From Paenibacillus sp. MBLB1832 (GTDB taxonomy: Bacteria > Bacillota > Bacilli > Paenibacillales > NBRC-103111), in assembly GCF_032271945.1 (NCBI RefSeq), contig NZ_CP130319.1, positions 3,553,001 to 3,617,000 of the forward strand: a stretch of DNA of 64,000 nucleotides, written 5' to 3'. Under the pieces are notes generated by a model. It had not been told where the DNA came from, made no database searches, and saw nothing but the letters and a program-made list of their open reading frames with translations. This document shows positions 37,944 through 47,941 of the stretch, piece by piece. Position 1 is the stretch's first letter. Every line of letters begins with the position of its first letter. A program made the translations under genes and the position numbers.

Positions 37944-38693
37944 TCATTGTAAGCCCGATAATTTCTTCGCGAGCTGTTCGATCTGTTCTCGTGCCAATTC
38001 TTCCTTCTCTGCCCAGAGATGCGTCGACATGGATGTGCTAACCGCGGCAATCGGTTGGCCGCTTCGATCCAACACGGGCACTGCTATACAGCAGAAACCT
38101 TGCACAACTTCTTCAAATTCCGTAGCATAACCGCGAGCTCTTACTTGCCCTAGCTGGTTCAGCAGCTCAATATCGGTCTTCACCGTATGCGGCGTGAAAG
38201 TTTGATAACCGCTCTCCGCATACAGCGCCAGAACTTGCGCATCCTCCAGCGAGGATAACAAAGCTTTGCCCATCGCTGTCGCATACGCAGGCAGGCGCAT
38301 GCCTGGCTCGGAAATCAAACGAACATGGGTTGCCGCTTCCTTTTTCGCCAGATAAACAAGCTCACCTTTATCCAGACGGGCAAGCTGGACTGATTCACCT
38401 AATCGGTGTACTGTCATTTCGGCTTGCTCCTGAAAATGCTTCACCAACGACATGCCTGTAAAGTAGGCATTACCTATACCACCGAAGAATGATCCTAGTG
38501 CATACGTGTCCCCCTTTTCTTTGACCACCCAATCCAAGGCTTCCATCGTGTGCAATAAGGAAAACATCGTACTTTTATTAATGCCTGTCGCCAAGCTCAA
38601 ATCCATTAACTTCAGTTTGGAGGGTTGCCCTGCCAATAGCTTGAGCACATCTTGTGCTCGTTCTAGCGCTGGAACCCAGTACTTTCTTTCCAT
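37944..38693 (-). CDS. IclR-family transcriptional regulator
   Basis: The 249-residue protein has an N-terminal winged helix (VPALERAQDVLKLLAGQPSKLKLMDLSLATGINKSTMFSLLHTME) and the C-terminal IclR effector domain (GELVYLAKKEAATHVRLIS, GKALLSSL, CCIAVPVLDRSGQPIAAVSTSM). IclR proteins usually repress catabolic genes and release DNA when they bind a metabolite. Its gene is next to the SDR-FAH operon whose control region contains the GTTTATTA repeats, and its own upstream region has two related half-sites, which fits autoregulation. Ligand unknown, perhaps a deoxy-sugar acid. Confidence 0.9.
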   Translation of the reverse strand: MERKYWVPALERAQDVLKLLAGQPSKLKLMDLSLATGINKSTMFSLLHTMEALDWVVKEKGDTYALGSFFGGIGNAYFTGMSLVKHFQEQAEMTVHRLGESVQLARLDKGELVYLAKKEAATHVRLISEPGMRLPAYATAMGKALLSSLEDAQVLALYAESGYQTFTPHTVKTDIELLNQLGQVRARGYATEFEEVVQGFCCIAVPVLDRSGQPIAAVSTSMSTHLWAEKEELAREQIEQLAKKLSGLQ

Positions 38694-38724
38694 CGTTATA
38701 CCTCACATACCCGAAATACTGACA

Positions 38725-38749
38725 TATTAAACGTATCTAATAAATAAAC
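38725..38749. promoter_or_regulatory. Candidate IclR autoregulatory site
   Basis: On the minus strand GTTTATTTA (38741-38749) and GTTTAATA (38725-38732) resemble the half-sites in front of the SDR gene. They lie 32-56 bases upstream of the IclR start. Confidence 0.45.
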
Positions 38750-38770
38750 CATCATTTCAGGGTTGTCAAG

Positions 38771-40717
38771 TCATACACAGATGAAAAGCGGTACTGTCTG
38801 ATCCCATTTATGACTCTCCCACTTATCTGGCGTCCTGCAATCAACGTTGACGAGATCACCTTGCCTTGTCACAACAAGATCGACACACGTGCCGAACGCT
38901 TGGATCGCGCGCAGCGCCATCGTATTCCAACCTTGGGGCAATCGCGGACAACAGGTGAATGAACGCAATCCCATAGGCACGATGCCGAATAAGCCTTCCG
39001 TAATCACACGCGCGAACAGCGCACTTTCCGCAGAAAGATGGCGTTGATTGCCCTCGGGATACGCTTCAACCGCATAAGGCACGTGATCACCCAGCAGTCG
39101 ATTATTCGCGTATTCCATCAGCTTCTTCATGCCTAGCTCAGTTTCGCCAGCAAACAAAATGCCGCGCAGGGCGTACAACGTGGAGCGGTCCCAATACGTC
39201 GTTTCGCCGGCCTGCGTCACTAAGCCGCCGCCAACCCATAACCGATTCGAAACCAAAGCGGCAATCGTCTGGTCCTTGCGTTCGAAAATGCCCATCGTGA
39301 GCGGTACACAGATCCAAGCTCGCAGAATGTCGTTTCCTTCATAGTAGCGGTACGTTTCGTACCCCTCGACCGTTGCACCGAAATAGGTCTCAATCGCTTG
39401 TCGGAGCGATGCTGCTTCTGCCTCAAACTCCGTCGCGAGGGCACCTTTCCCAAGTTCACGAGCGAGCTGTGCCGCGGATTGCAGCGCACCATATGTTAGT
39501 GATGAGGTGCAGAGGTTCGCCTCCCCGCTCGGAAACCGATTCTCGAGCTCATCGGAGTCCGATGCGATTACCCCGTCTGTGGTCCTTTTCTTCCTGCAAA
39601 AAGCCAAACACCACGTGATCGCTGGCCACAGCTCTTCGGCCATCAATCGGCTGCCGCTGGCCAGTGCGAACCGTGCAGCCCCGTATGCATACATGGCAGC
39701 ATCGCCGCGATCCCCTGCGCCTTCCCAGATGTCCAGCCCCTCCGCGATGATCGACGAGGGTATGGGATAAAGATCGGGCCCCATGAACGGCATATAGAGC
39801 CTATACGCATTCAACGAAGCTTCCAGAGCTGCTTGATCGCCGAGAAAAGGAAAGAAGGGGCCCGCGTATTCCGCCTGATCGTTCGTCCAAACCGCTGCGT
39901 AATACGAGCCGCCGCCTGGCCCGTGGAGCAGTCCGCTTCGTGTGCGAAACACGCTTTCCGCTGCGCGGATTTTGGCCAGTCCGAACATCCGGTTCAGCAC
40001 GGGCTCTGGTGTTTCCAGCGTTAAGGAGGCGCCAAGCTCATTCACGAATTGGCGCCGCAGCGCTTCCTCGGCAAGGGCTTCAAGCTTCGGCTGGAACCGC
40101 TGCAGCGTCATCGCGCACACCCAGCTCGTGTACGAGATCGACTCGCCTGGGCCGAGTTCACAAGCTCGCCGCGCATCATGGCCTGCGCTCACGACATAAA
40201 TCCCTTTTGTTCCTCTGCGGTATCTTGTGACGTCCGACTGTGCAATCTCGATGGCTATCCCGTCTGGCGATTCATTCTGAATATGTACCCGTTCTAACCC
40301 ATACGGAATGTACCTTGCGGGGAAGATGGATCTTCGAATACGAAGCCCTGCTCCTGCTTGACTCTCGAGCTCCAGTATCCCGTTAAATGAGATGCGATAC
40401 GGTTTTTCTTCTATGAGGACACCTTCAGCACGAATCTCTGGTCTACATTCGCCATGAAAATCTTCGATCAGACTCGCATGCGTGTCATTGGGGATCGTGC
40501 GCAGATGTGGCCAAACTGCCCTTCGCACAATGCGCAAGCATCCTTCCGCATCGATACCGTACCTGACGATAAGTGAAATCTCTTGTCCACTCATTTCGAT
40601 ATGGTCTTCATGCGCTGCATCCCCTGGTTGGATGTCCCACCGAATTCCGCCATCATCGCTAATTTGCCAACGTGTGCCTTGCTCTGCATGGGATGACCCC
40701 TTCTTTGGTGCCTGCAT
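38771..40717 (-). CDS. Six-hairpin glycosidase-like protein
   Basis: The 648-residue protein has a beta-sandwich N-terminus and from about 225 an alpha-alpha barrel with motifs such as YYAAVWTNDQAEYAGPFF, DSDELENRFPSGEANLCTSSL and YWDRSTLYALRGILFAGE. This is typical of GH78-like or related six-hairpin glycosidases. I cannot fix the CAZy family. No signal peptide. Close to the fucose/rhamnose-like SDR-FAH operon and IclR, it may release the sugar that pathway degrades. Good AGGAGG before the ATG at 40717. Confidence 0.7.
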   Translation of the reverse strand: MQAPKKGSSHAEQGTRWQISDDGGIRWDIQPGDAAHEDHIEMSGQEISLIVRYGIDAEGCLRIVRRAVWPHLRTIPNDTHASLIEDFHGECRPEIRAEGVLIEEKPYRISFNGILELESQAGAGLRIRRSIFPARYIPYGLERVHIQNESPDGIAIEIAQSDVTRYRRGTKGIYVVSAGHDARRACELGPGESISYTSWVCAMTLQRFQPKLEALAEEALRRQFVNELGASLTLETPEPVLNRMFGLAKIRAAESVFRTRSGLLHGPGGGSYYAAVWTNDQAEYAGPFFPFLGDQAALEASLNAYRLYMPFMGPDLYPIPSSIIAEGLDIWEGAGDRGDAAMYAYGAARFALASGSRLMAEELWPAITWCLAFCRKKRTTDGVIASDSDELENRFPSGEANLCTSSLTYGALQSAAQLARELGKGALATEFEAEAASLRQAIETYFGATVEGYETYRYYEGNDILRAWICVPLTMGIFERKDQTIAALVSNRLWVGGGLVTQAGETTYWDRSTLYALRGILFAGETELGMKKLMEYANNRLLGDHVPYAVEAYPEGNQRHLSAESALFARVITEGLFGIVPMGLRSFTCCPRLPQGWNTMALRAIQAFGTCVDLVVTRQGDLVNVDCRTPDKWESHKWDQTVPLFICV

Positions 40718-40805
40718 ACTGGTTCCGCCTCCTTCCTGCTATATGTAACGTTACGACGTGCAAGTCACTTCTATGCCTCGAGGTCCTTTGTTGAAAAAAG
40801 CAAAA

Positions 40806-40839
40806 AACAGCATCCAACTCCACCGAGTTAACTGCTGTT
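40806..40839 (-). terminator. Terminator of the chemosensory operon
   Basis: AACAGCA and TGCTGTT with an inner ACTC/GAGT stem; the minus strand continues with a T run. It follows the stop of the GGDEF-EAL response regulator. Confidence 0.82.
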
Positions 40840-40886
40840 CATCTACACTTTGTTCTCAATTCTACTCCTGATGTTGTTCCCACACT

Positions 40887-43076
40887 TTAGTCCATCATCA
40901 CTTGTTGCCTGGATGCTTCCTTCGTGCGCATTCCGAACCGTGTGAATAGCTCTGGCACTTCACTAGCCTCAATCGGTGGGCTAAATAAATATCCTTGCGC
41001 CGTCGGACAATTGAAATCCTGCAGCACCTTCAGATCTTCTTCGTGCTCGACACCTTCGGCAATAACCGCGATCTCCAGATTATGAGCCAGGGTAATAATC
41101 GTGTTCACGATTGCCGCATTCGTAGGATTCTTGGAAATTTCCTTGACGAAAGATTGGTCAATCTTGAGATGATTAATGGGGAATTTTTTTAAATAACTTA
41201 GTGAACTGTACCCAGTTCCGAAGTCGTCCATTGCAATTTTTAAACCCATGCTTCGAAAGCTATGTAATGTTGCTAATGCAACCTGAACGTCCATGGCCAT
41301 ACTTTCTGTAATCTCAAGCTCCAAGTATTGCGGCTCAAGCCCTGTCTGAAGAAGAATGTTGCCAATTTGCTCCTGTAGCGTTCTGTCAAAAAATTGCTTC
41401 GAAGACAAGTTCACCGCAACGGACACCTTCGGTAATCCCATATCCTGCCAACGTTTATTTTGCGCGCATGCTTCTTCGATCAGCCATTTGCCGATGGGAT
41501 AAATGAGACCTGTTTCCTCAGCAATGGGAATAAACTCCATGGGAGATACGCGCCCAAGTACTGGACTTTCCCAGCGAATTAGGCTCTCGAACCCGACAAT
41601 ACGGTTTTCTGACACTTCAACTTGCGGTTGATACACCAAAATAAATTCGTTTCTCTCCAGCGCTTTGCGCAAGTACTTCTCCAGCTTCATTCTACGTTCA
41701 ATTTTCACATGAAGCTCTGCATTGAAATGTTGGACTTGATTCCCGCCCAGCTCTTTCGCATAATTCATGGCGATATCGGCAAATCGAATTAACGATTCTG
41801 GATCTTTCTCGTCTTGCGGGTACTGGCTGATCCCAATGGAAGGTGAAATATATACCTCATGGTCAAGGACACGGATCGGCTGATTTATATTTTGAATGAT
41901 ATTACTCGTATATCGATCCAATTCTTCTTGCGACTGATGCTTCACCAATCCGATAAACTCATCACTGCCTACGCGGAACACATGGACTTCTTCTATCAAC
42001 AAGCTGTTTTTCAACCGTCGCGCAATAACTTGCAGGATGCGATCTCCCGTTTCATGACCCAGTGTTTCATTCGTCAATTTGAAATGATCTAAATTCACAA
42101 AGATAATGGCAAACTGCTCCTGCTGCGCAATCGCATCTTCCATCCATCTCGTTAACACATGTCGATTCGGCAGCCCTGTCAGGGGATCATGGTGCGTTAA
42201 ATACCGAATGCGTTCTTCCATACTTCTAGAAACCGTGATATCGACCGTTAAGGAGATGACTTCGATGACTGTCCCATTCCTCAAGATTGGACGGAGCACC
42301 GTCGAATAGTAGCTGCCGTGCCATTCCGTCTCGAAATGAAACACATCATCTTTCTCCCAAGACGCATGGTAGTAAGGCTCCATGAACTCCGCTAAGTGTG
42401 CAGGGAACACATCACCTAATTGTTTACCTACAACATCACTCTCTTTAATCCCGTACCAGCTAAAAAGAGAGCCTTCCCATTGGGTGTAGATAAATTGATT
42501 CTGTACTTTGCGAAATTTAACCAGAAGTCCATTTTGCTGCTTGATCTTCTGGTGCAGCTCAGCGTGAAACTGATGCATATCCTCTTCCAATTTCAGAAGG
42601 AACGTCAGCATCTCCATATGGATCTTGACCGAGTTTTCTTTCTCTGAAAGCGAAGTATCATTCCGCAGAAACTGTTTCTTTCTCATCGCTGTTCGACAAC
42701 GGAGTAGGAACTCTTCTTCCATGCGGATATTGCGTTCTTTTTGGAACAAGGATTCTTTCTGGAAAAAATCCATTGCGCCATATTCCAACGCCTTCATGGC
42801 TGCATTCGAGCCTTCTTCCGTGTAGCTGCTTAACATCATAACAGGGACAGGATGAAAGCTCATGATTTGTTTCAATGCAGTGAAACCATCCATATCAGGC
42901 ATCTCAATGTCGAGCGTTACCAATTCTGGTTGCAATTCTACAATTTTGTCCAGGGCATCTGCGCCATTAACTGCGAAGCCAACTACGGTGAACCCAGCAT
43001 CTTGTTCGAAAAGCTTCGCAATCATATAGCGCATGACGATGGAGTCATCGACGATGAGTACGCGGAATGTTCTCAT
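40887..43076 (-). CDS. CheB-like receiver fused to PAS-GGDEF-EAL (chemosensory output regulator)
   Basis: The 729-residue protein begins with a receiver (VLIVDDSIVMRYMI, phosphoacceptor D in LVTLDIEMPDMDGFT, conserved K in MDFFQKES) whose sequence resembles CheB receivers (VPVMMLSSYTEEG). After a coiled-coil linker come a PAS domain, a GGDEF domain whose motif is GSDEF (FRVGSDEFIGLV), and an EAL domain with VGFESLIRWE, LEITESM and DDFGTGYSSL. Thus phosphorylation by the neighbouring CheA likely controls cyclic-di-GMP turnover, with the EAL probably active and the GGDEF doubtful. Start at 43076; the gene overlaps the 3' end of cheA by 32 bases, so they are coupled. Confidence 0.9.
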   Translation of the reverse strand: MRTFRVLIVDDSIVMRYMIAKLFEQDAGFTVVGFAVNGADALDKIVELQPELVTLDIEMPDMDGFTALKQIMSFHPVPVMMLSSYTEEGSNAAMKALEYGAMDFFQKESLFQKERNIRMEEEFLLRCRTAMRKKQFLRNDTSLSEKENSVKIHMEMLTFLLKLEEDMHQFHAELHQKIKQQNGLLVKFRKVQNQFIYTQWEGSLFSWYGIKESDVVGKQLGDVFPAHLAEFMEPYYHASWEKDDVFHFETEWHGSYYSTVLRPILRNGTVIEVISLTVDITVSRSMEERIRYLTHHDPLTGLPNRHVLTRWMEDAIAQQEQFAIIFVNLDHFKLTNETLGHETGDRILQVIARRLKNSLLIEEVHVFRVGSDEFIGLVKHQSQEELDRYTSNIIQNINQPIRVLDHEVYISPSIGISQYPQDEKDPESLIRFADIAMNYAKELGGNQVQHFNAELHVKIERRMKLEKYLRKALERNEFILVYQPQVEVSENRIVGFESLIRWESPVLGRVSPMEFIPIAEETGLIYPIGKWLIEEACAQNKRWQDMGLPKVSVAVNLSSKQFFDRTLQEQIGNILLQTGLEPQYLELEITESMAMDVQVALATLHSFRSMGLKIAMDDFGTGYSSLSYLKKFPINHLKIDQSFVKEISKNPTNAAIVNTIITLAHNLEIAVIAEGVEHEEDLKVLQDFNCPTAQGYLFSPPIEASEVPELFTRFGMRTKEASRQQVMMD

Positions 43077-45585
43077 ACATGTCACCTGATTCTAAGGAAT
43101 TCGTCTGTAGTTGCGTGAGGATCCCATCCAGATCAAACACTTGGATAAGTCGGCCATCCTTCTTATAAATGCTTTGGATGCTCATGAATGATTCTTTCCT
43201 ATGAACGATATCTTGAGCCAGCTCGTGATCGTACACGGCAACAATTTGCGTTAAAGAATCGACAGCAATCCCAATGGATTGCTCCTTATTGCGGACAATC
43301 AGCACACGCGAATAATTCGAAACTGGGAATGGAGGAAGTCCCATGGAAGCTCGCAAATCATAAACAAAAATCAACTCATCACGGATGTTCATGAGGCCGA
43401 TCACGTTGGATTCCGCTCCCGCCACTTTTGTAATGGCTGGCATCGCGACAATCTCCTGCACATGTTCCAGATGGAAACCGTAGCATTGGGAATCCAGGTA
43501 GAGTGTAACCATTTCTTTTTTGGCATTGTTCTTGCCCTTGAGTACGCGCTCCTTGGTGCCGAAACGAACCTGACCTGACGAAGACATCTGTATGACAGCG
43601 CTCACGTCTAAAATCAGGGCGACTAGCCCATCACCTAGAATGGTCGTACCCGTGATGTAAGGAATGTGACCCACAATATCATCGAGCGATTTGATGACGA
43701 TTTCTTGGTTTGCAATGAGTTGATCCACAACAAGACAGACGCGTTTCTCTGCCATGCCGATCATGAGGATGGACTTCTTGTTCCCTCTCTCATCCCCGCC
43801 TTGACTGCCTGACAATAGCGTATTCAATCGCAGCAGCGGAAGAATTTCTCCACGTACGTGGTACATCTCTTGACCGTGCAGCAATTGAATATCCGATTCA
43901 TTGTATCGGAAAATTTCAATGATATTGGAGAGCGGCACCGCAATCGTGCGCTGTTGTTGACGAACCAGCAGTGACCGAATGATGGCTAAGGTTAGCGGCA
44001 ATTTGAGCGTAATCGTCGTGCCGATTCCTATTTTCGTCTCAATATCAATGATCCCATTCAGTTTCTCGATGTGTGTACGAACGATATCCATGCCAACGCC
44101 ACGACCAGATAGCTCTGTGACTTTCTCCGCTGTTGACATGCCTGAGTGGAAAATGAGAGAAATGATTTCTTTCTCGGTCATATGACGAGATTCTTCTTCT
44201 GAAATAAACCCTTTACTTACCGCTTTCAGTCGGATCCGTTCTGGATCAATCCCTCGTCCGTCATCTTGGACTGTGATGACAATGGAATTCTCCTCATGTG
44301 CGGCTTTCATGAAAATTTGCCCTTTGCGCGGCTTGCCTACGGCTTCCCGCTCGTCTGGACTCTCTAACCCATGGTCAGCGGCATTACGCAAAATGTGAAT
44401 GAGCGGATCGCTGATTTCCTCGATCAAGGTACGATCCAATTCCGTTTCTTTGCCCTCGATCGTTAGGGCGATTTCCTTATTAGCGGTTTGCGATAAATCC
44501 CGAATGAGACGAGGGAATCTGCTGAACAACTGTTCGATGGGAATCATCCGCGTTTTCATCATCCCATCGCGCATGTTGCTGACGATTTTGCCCAAATGAT
44601 GGGTAATATCTTCGAGCAGCTGGACGTCACCGTCACCTTTGAATTTATCATGAAGCCGTTTCTTCACATCGACGAGACGTGTATTATCGATCAACAGCTC
44701 GCCGACCAAATTAATCAAATGCTCTAATCGATGAACATCCACCCGAACCGTATGCGAAACCGGTGCCGCAGTCTCTTTCGCTGCTGATAGTACGGGCTTG
44801 CTGACTGGAGCAGCCTTCTTCATGGCAGGCTCTTGTGCGACAGAACTGATCTCCTCTGGGCTGCTTAACACAGCGGGGGCATGCAGGATCGGACTCACCA
44901 TAACTTCTGCTAGTTGCGAGACTTGATTGATGTTCGCTTGCAGTTCATTTGCACCAAGTCGAGACTTCACAATAAACTGAAGCGGTCCTGACAATTCTTC
45001 GTCTTGGCTCTCAGCTGTAATGGCAGGCTGCGTAGAAATGACATCCCCCGACTCTTGCAGTTCGCGTAGAACGAGCATCGCACGAACAGCTTTCATTTCG
45101 GATGTAGGCTCAATCAGAATACGAATAGTTAACAATTCTGTATCAGGCATCGCGGATACAACTGGCTTAATGACTTCGGATTCGACGGGTTTCCCATCGC
45201 CCCGGGATATCCGATCCAGCACTTCGATCAGGTGCTCCGCAGGCTGTTCCTCATAAGTCCCTTTCAAGAACAGCTCTCGCTGATGCTTGACGTAGTCAAT
45301 GCTTTGAAACAGGACATTCATCAATTCCGTTGACACTTGCAGCTTCCCATTGCGCAATTGATCGAAAATATTTTCCAGCTTATGCATCATCTCTTTGAGT
45401 TTATCAAAGCCCATTGCTGCAGAGGAGCCTTTGAGTGTATGAGCGATACGGAAAATCGTTTGAATCGTCTCCGGCGAGGAGCCATTTTCCTCTAATTCCA
45501 ATAAGCTCTTATCTAGAAGAAGCAGTTGCTCGCTCAATTCATCCACGAATACGCCGATGTAGACTTCCATTTGAAACTCACTCAT
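43045..45585 (-). CDS. cheA: CheA histidine kinase with a second CheW-like domain
   Basis: The 846-residue protein has an Hpt domain with phosphoacceptor histidine (IAHTLKGSSAAMGF, H49), the dimerisation helix pair, an HATPase domain (LRNAADHGLESPDER, VQDDGRGIDP, SGRGVGMDIVRTHIEKL), the normal CheW-like regulatory domain (about 545-680) and then an extra CheW-like domain (about 690-840) after the segment FGTKERVLKGKNN. The duplication is unusual; a CheW gene sits just before it as well. It phosphorylates CheY-like receivers and likely the receiver at 40887-43076. No CheR or CheB gene is in the window. It overlaps cheW at its start by 8 bases. Confidence 0.95.
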   Translation of the reverse strand: MSEFQMEVYIGVFVDELSEQLLLLDKSLLELEENGSSPETIQTIFRIAHTLKGSSAAMGFDKLKEMMHKLENIFDQLRNGKLQVSTELMNVLFQSIDYVKHQRELFLKGTYEEQPAEHLIEVLDRISRGDGKPVESEVIKPVVSAMPDTELLTIRILIEPTSEMKAVRAMLVLRELQESGDVISTQPAITAESQDEELSGPLQFIVKSRLGANELQANINQVSQLAEVMVSPILHAPAVLSSPEEISSVAQEPAMKKAAPVSKPVLSAAKETAAPVSHTVRVDVHRLEHLINLVGELLIDNTRLVDVKKRLHDKFKGDGDVQLLEDITHHLGKIVSNMRDGMMKTRMIPIEQLFSRFPRLIRDLSQTANKEIALTIEGKETELDRTLIEEISDPLIHILRNAADHGLESPDEREAVGKPRKGQIFMKAAHEENSIVITVQDDGRGIDPERIRLKAVSKGFISEEESRHMTEKEIISLIFHSGMSTAEKVTELSGRGVGMDIVRTHIEKLNGIIDIETKIGIGTTITLKLPLTLAIIRSLLVRQQQRTIAVPLSNIIEIFRYNESDIQLLHGQEMYHVRGEILPLLRLNTLLSGSQGGDERGNKKSILMIGMAEKRVCLVVDQLIANQEIVIKSLDDIVGHIPYITGTTILGDGLVALILDVSAVIQMSSSGQVRFGTKERVLKGKNNAKKEMVTLYLDSQCYGFHLEHVQEIVAMPAITKVAGAESNVIGLMNIRDELIFVYDLRASMGLPPFPVSNYSRVLIVRNKEQSIGIAVDSLTQIVAVYDHELAQDIVHRKESFMSIQSIYKKDGRLIQVFDLDGILTQLQTNSLESGDMYENIPRTHRR

Positions 45586-46024
45586 ACCCTCTTACCTCCT
45601 GAAGGAATAGCTCTTGCATATCCAAAATCCCCACAAAATTACCTTCCAGTTCACCGATCGCGTGTAAAAAAATATTTCCTTTGTGCCCGAATTGTTCGGT
45701 AACTGGCTTTACTTCGGAGAATCCGATGACTCTGCTGACACAATCGACGACAAGCCCTAGTGTTTTGCCAGCGAGTTGCGCAATGATGATGCGTGTATGT
45801 TTCGTATTTGCAATCGACGGGATGTTCAGCATCGATCTCAAACAATAGATCGGAATAATATTGCCGCGCAAATTAATGACACCGCGCAAATTTTTCTTTT
45901 TTCCTGGAAGCACCGTAACTTCATGCATAGGAATGATTTCTTGAATCGTCGAGATCGAGAATGCATAATGTTCTTGTTGAATTAGACACTCCACATACAA
46001 AGGTGTGACTTTCGTTGTCGTCAT
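45578..46024 (-). CDS. cheW: CheW-type adaptor protein
   Basis: The 148-residue protein is a CheW domain (YVECLIQQEHYAFSISTIQEII, LRGVINLRGNIIPIYCL, IIAQLAGKTLGLVVDCVSRVI). It couples the methyl-accepting protein encoded just upstream to CheA. Start at 46024 (ATG, with GAGGTG); it overlaps the CheA start by 8 bases and lies 16 bases after the MCP stop, so MCP-CheW-CheA-output regulator is one operon. Confidence 0.93.
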   Translation of the reverse strand: MTTTKVTPLYVECLIQQEHYAFSISTIQEIIPMHEVTVLPGKKKNLRGVINLRGNIIPIYCLRSMLNIPSIANTKHTRIIIAQLAGKTLGLVVDCVSRVIGFSEVKPVTEQFGHKGNIFLHAIGELEGNFVGILDMQELFLQEVRGYE

Positions 46025-46040
46025 ATTCAGCACCTCATCT

Positions 46041-47612
46041 TTACACTTTGAAATTCGAAACCGATTGATTCAATTCATCTGCTAATGAGGCCAAAGATTG
46101 GGATGAACTTGCTGTTTCTTCAGCGGCAGCAGCTGATTCTTGACTCACCGCTGCGATGCCTTGCATGAAAGTAAGTACTTCCTCCGATTGCGCGGATTGT
46201 TCCTCGCTGGCTGCAGCAATCTCAGAAACTTGATTGGCTGTGTTGGCGACCATGCGAACTATATTCTCGAACTGAACACCTGTGTGCTCGGAGAGTGTAG
46301 CCGCTTCAGCAACCGCTTTGACACTAAGCTCTGTATTGGTTTGCATCCCTTTGATAATCGTAGCAATTTGTTTCGTTGCTTCACCGCTGCGTTCTGCTAG
46401 TTTACGAACCTCTTCCGCTACAACCGCAAAGCCTCTGCCTTGTTCTCCTGCACGTGCCGCTTCAATCGCGGCATTCAAGGCTAGTAGATTCGTTTGATCC
46501 GCAATATCATCAATCACTTCGATAATTTGGCCAATTTTGTGTGCATCCTGCTCTAACAAAGACATCTGTTTCGAAACATTTCCCATCGACGTGATGGAAG
46601 CTTGAACCGCGTTCCCGCCTTCTTTGGCGCCATTTCTCGTTTTTTCAGACAAGTCCGCAACAGCTTCTGCATTTTGAGCAACGGAGTCGATTGCAATGGA
46701 AAGCTCTTTAAATAGACTATTCACCGTTTGTGTAGACTCGGCTTGGTGCATGCTGCCTTTAGCGATTTGTTCCGTCGTTGCCGAAATTTCCTCTGCAGCT
46801 GCGGCTACATTTTGAGAAGAGGAGATCGTTTGTGAAATAAGCGCTCTTAAATTGTCCAACATACTATTGAAGCCGTCTGCTAATGCGCCAAGCTCATCTT
46901 TCGATTTCGTAACAGCTTTATCGCGAAGATCACCTGCAGAAGCCTTTATCACGACAGCAAGTAGCGAATTTACAGTGTTGGACATTGTGGAAGATAAATA
47001 CAGGGCAATAAAGAGGCCAGAGGCAATGGATAATACGGTTAAAACAATAATTAGAATCGTACCCGAATGATTTTTGGAAACGGCAGTGTCTACTTCAGCT
47101 TTCGAACCTACTGTATTGTAATCAATCCATTTATCAAAGAGGTCTGTTGTTTGGATGCGATAGGTGCGAATTTGTGAAATGACATCGTAGGCTGCTTTGT
47201 CTTCATTTTTCGCTGCCAATTGTGTAATCGCTTCTGTTTGACTCATGTAAGCTGTCATGGATTTCACAAGATCATCATAGATACTCCTCTCGGCTGGGGA
47301 GTTGACAAAAGGCTCATACGTTTTTAATTCTTTCAGCGCGTCATCTTTGCTTTTCGCAATTGTCGTTTGCACAGATGCGATTTTATCAGGTTCATTCTCT
47401 AGAATAATTTGGTGAAGTCCTACTCTAACTTCACTGAAATCGCTTTTGATTTGATCGATTTTAAGAATACTTGGAAGCCAATTTCCTTGCACATTGACAG
47501 CTGATTTCTGAATGCCATTCATGCTATACATAGCTACTACACCAACGACGAGCGTCAGTGCGATGATGAGAATAAAACCAGCTAATAACTTCATTTTAAT
47601 TGTTGCTTTCAT
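46041..47612 (-). CDS. Methyl-accepting chemotaxis protein (4HB sensor)
   Basis: The 523-residue protein has a first membrane segment (about 7-29), a roughly 160-residue outside region with the heptad pattern of a four-helix bundle sensor, a second membrane segment (about 185-208), a HAMP domain and the conserved MCP signalling hairpin ([43 protein letters not shown]). Glutamine/glutamate pairs for methylation are present, but no CheR gene is near. It leads the operon. Start at 47612. The outside sensor ligand is unknown. Confidence 0.94.
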   Translation of the reverse strand: MKATIKMKLLAGFILIIALTLVVGVVAMYSMNGIQKSAVNVQGNWLPSILKIDQIKSDFSEVRVGLHQIILENEPDKIASVQTTIAKSKDDALKELKTYEPFVNSPAERSIYDDLVKSMTAYMSQTEAITQLAAKNEDKAAYDVISQIRTYRIQTTDLFDKWIDYNTVGSKAEVDTAVSKNHSGTILIIVLTVLSIASGLFIALYLSSTMSNTVNSLLAVVIKASAGDLRDKAVTKSKDELGALADGFNSMLDNLRALISQTISSSQNVAAAAEEISATTEQIAKGSMHQAESTQTVNSLFKELSIAIDSVAQNAEAVADLSEKTRNGAKEGGNAVQASITSMGNVSKQMSLLEQDAHKIGQIIEVIDDIADQTNLLALNAAIEAARAGEQGRGFAVVAEEVRKLAERSGEATKQIATIIKGMQTNTELSVKAVAEAATLSEHTGVQFENIVRMVANTANQVSEIAAASEEQSAQSEEVLTFMQGIAAVSQESAAAAEETASSSQSLASLADELNQSVSNFKV

Positions 47613-47941
47613 CACAAATATCCCCCTAGTAATTGGTCAATTAGTTTCTGTCTGCCTGCTTGAGTCTCCCTTATCTTACTGAGCAAATGTTGGAAAACTT
47701 ACACGCCGAATCTTAGCAATTCATGTTTTTACCTCATACTTATCTAATGATTCTTATTCTCAATTAACCTAGTAAAAGCAAAAAAGCCATATATACCTAG
47801 GCGATTTCCTAGCCCCCATGACTTTTAACCCACGAAAAGTGTTAGATAAATGTTAAATTGGATCTAATTACCTACAATCATCTACAAAAAAAACACACCC
47901 TCCTGCATCTTCAGCAAGTGGATGTGCGTTTGTCTTAGGTC
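47613..47941. other. Intergenic region between cheY and MCP
   Basis: A 329-base A+T-rich stretch without a coding feature that I can support. It holds the cheY terminator near 47886-47930, and a short CTAGG/CCTAG hairpin near 47797-47812, and must contain the promoter of the MCP operon; no sigma-D-type or standard box was convincing to me. Confidence 0.5.
47886..47930 (-). terminator. Terminator after cheY (imperfect hairpin)
   Basis: AACACACCC and GGATGTGCGTT pair imperfectly and the minus strand ends in eight T. It lies just after the cheY stop. Confidence 0.55.

Noticed and set aside
40745-40756. Palindrome GTAACGTTAC upstream of the six-hairpin glycosidase
   Set aside because: It is too short and lacks the N spacing of a cre; only a weak hint of a LacI-type operator.
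47613-47941. Possible cyclic-di-GMP riboswitch upstream of the MCP gene
   Set aside because: I could not find the conserved GEMM core or a paired leader; the stretch is plain A+T-rich sequence.
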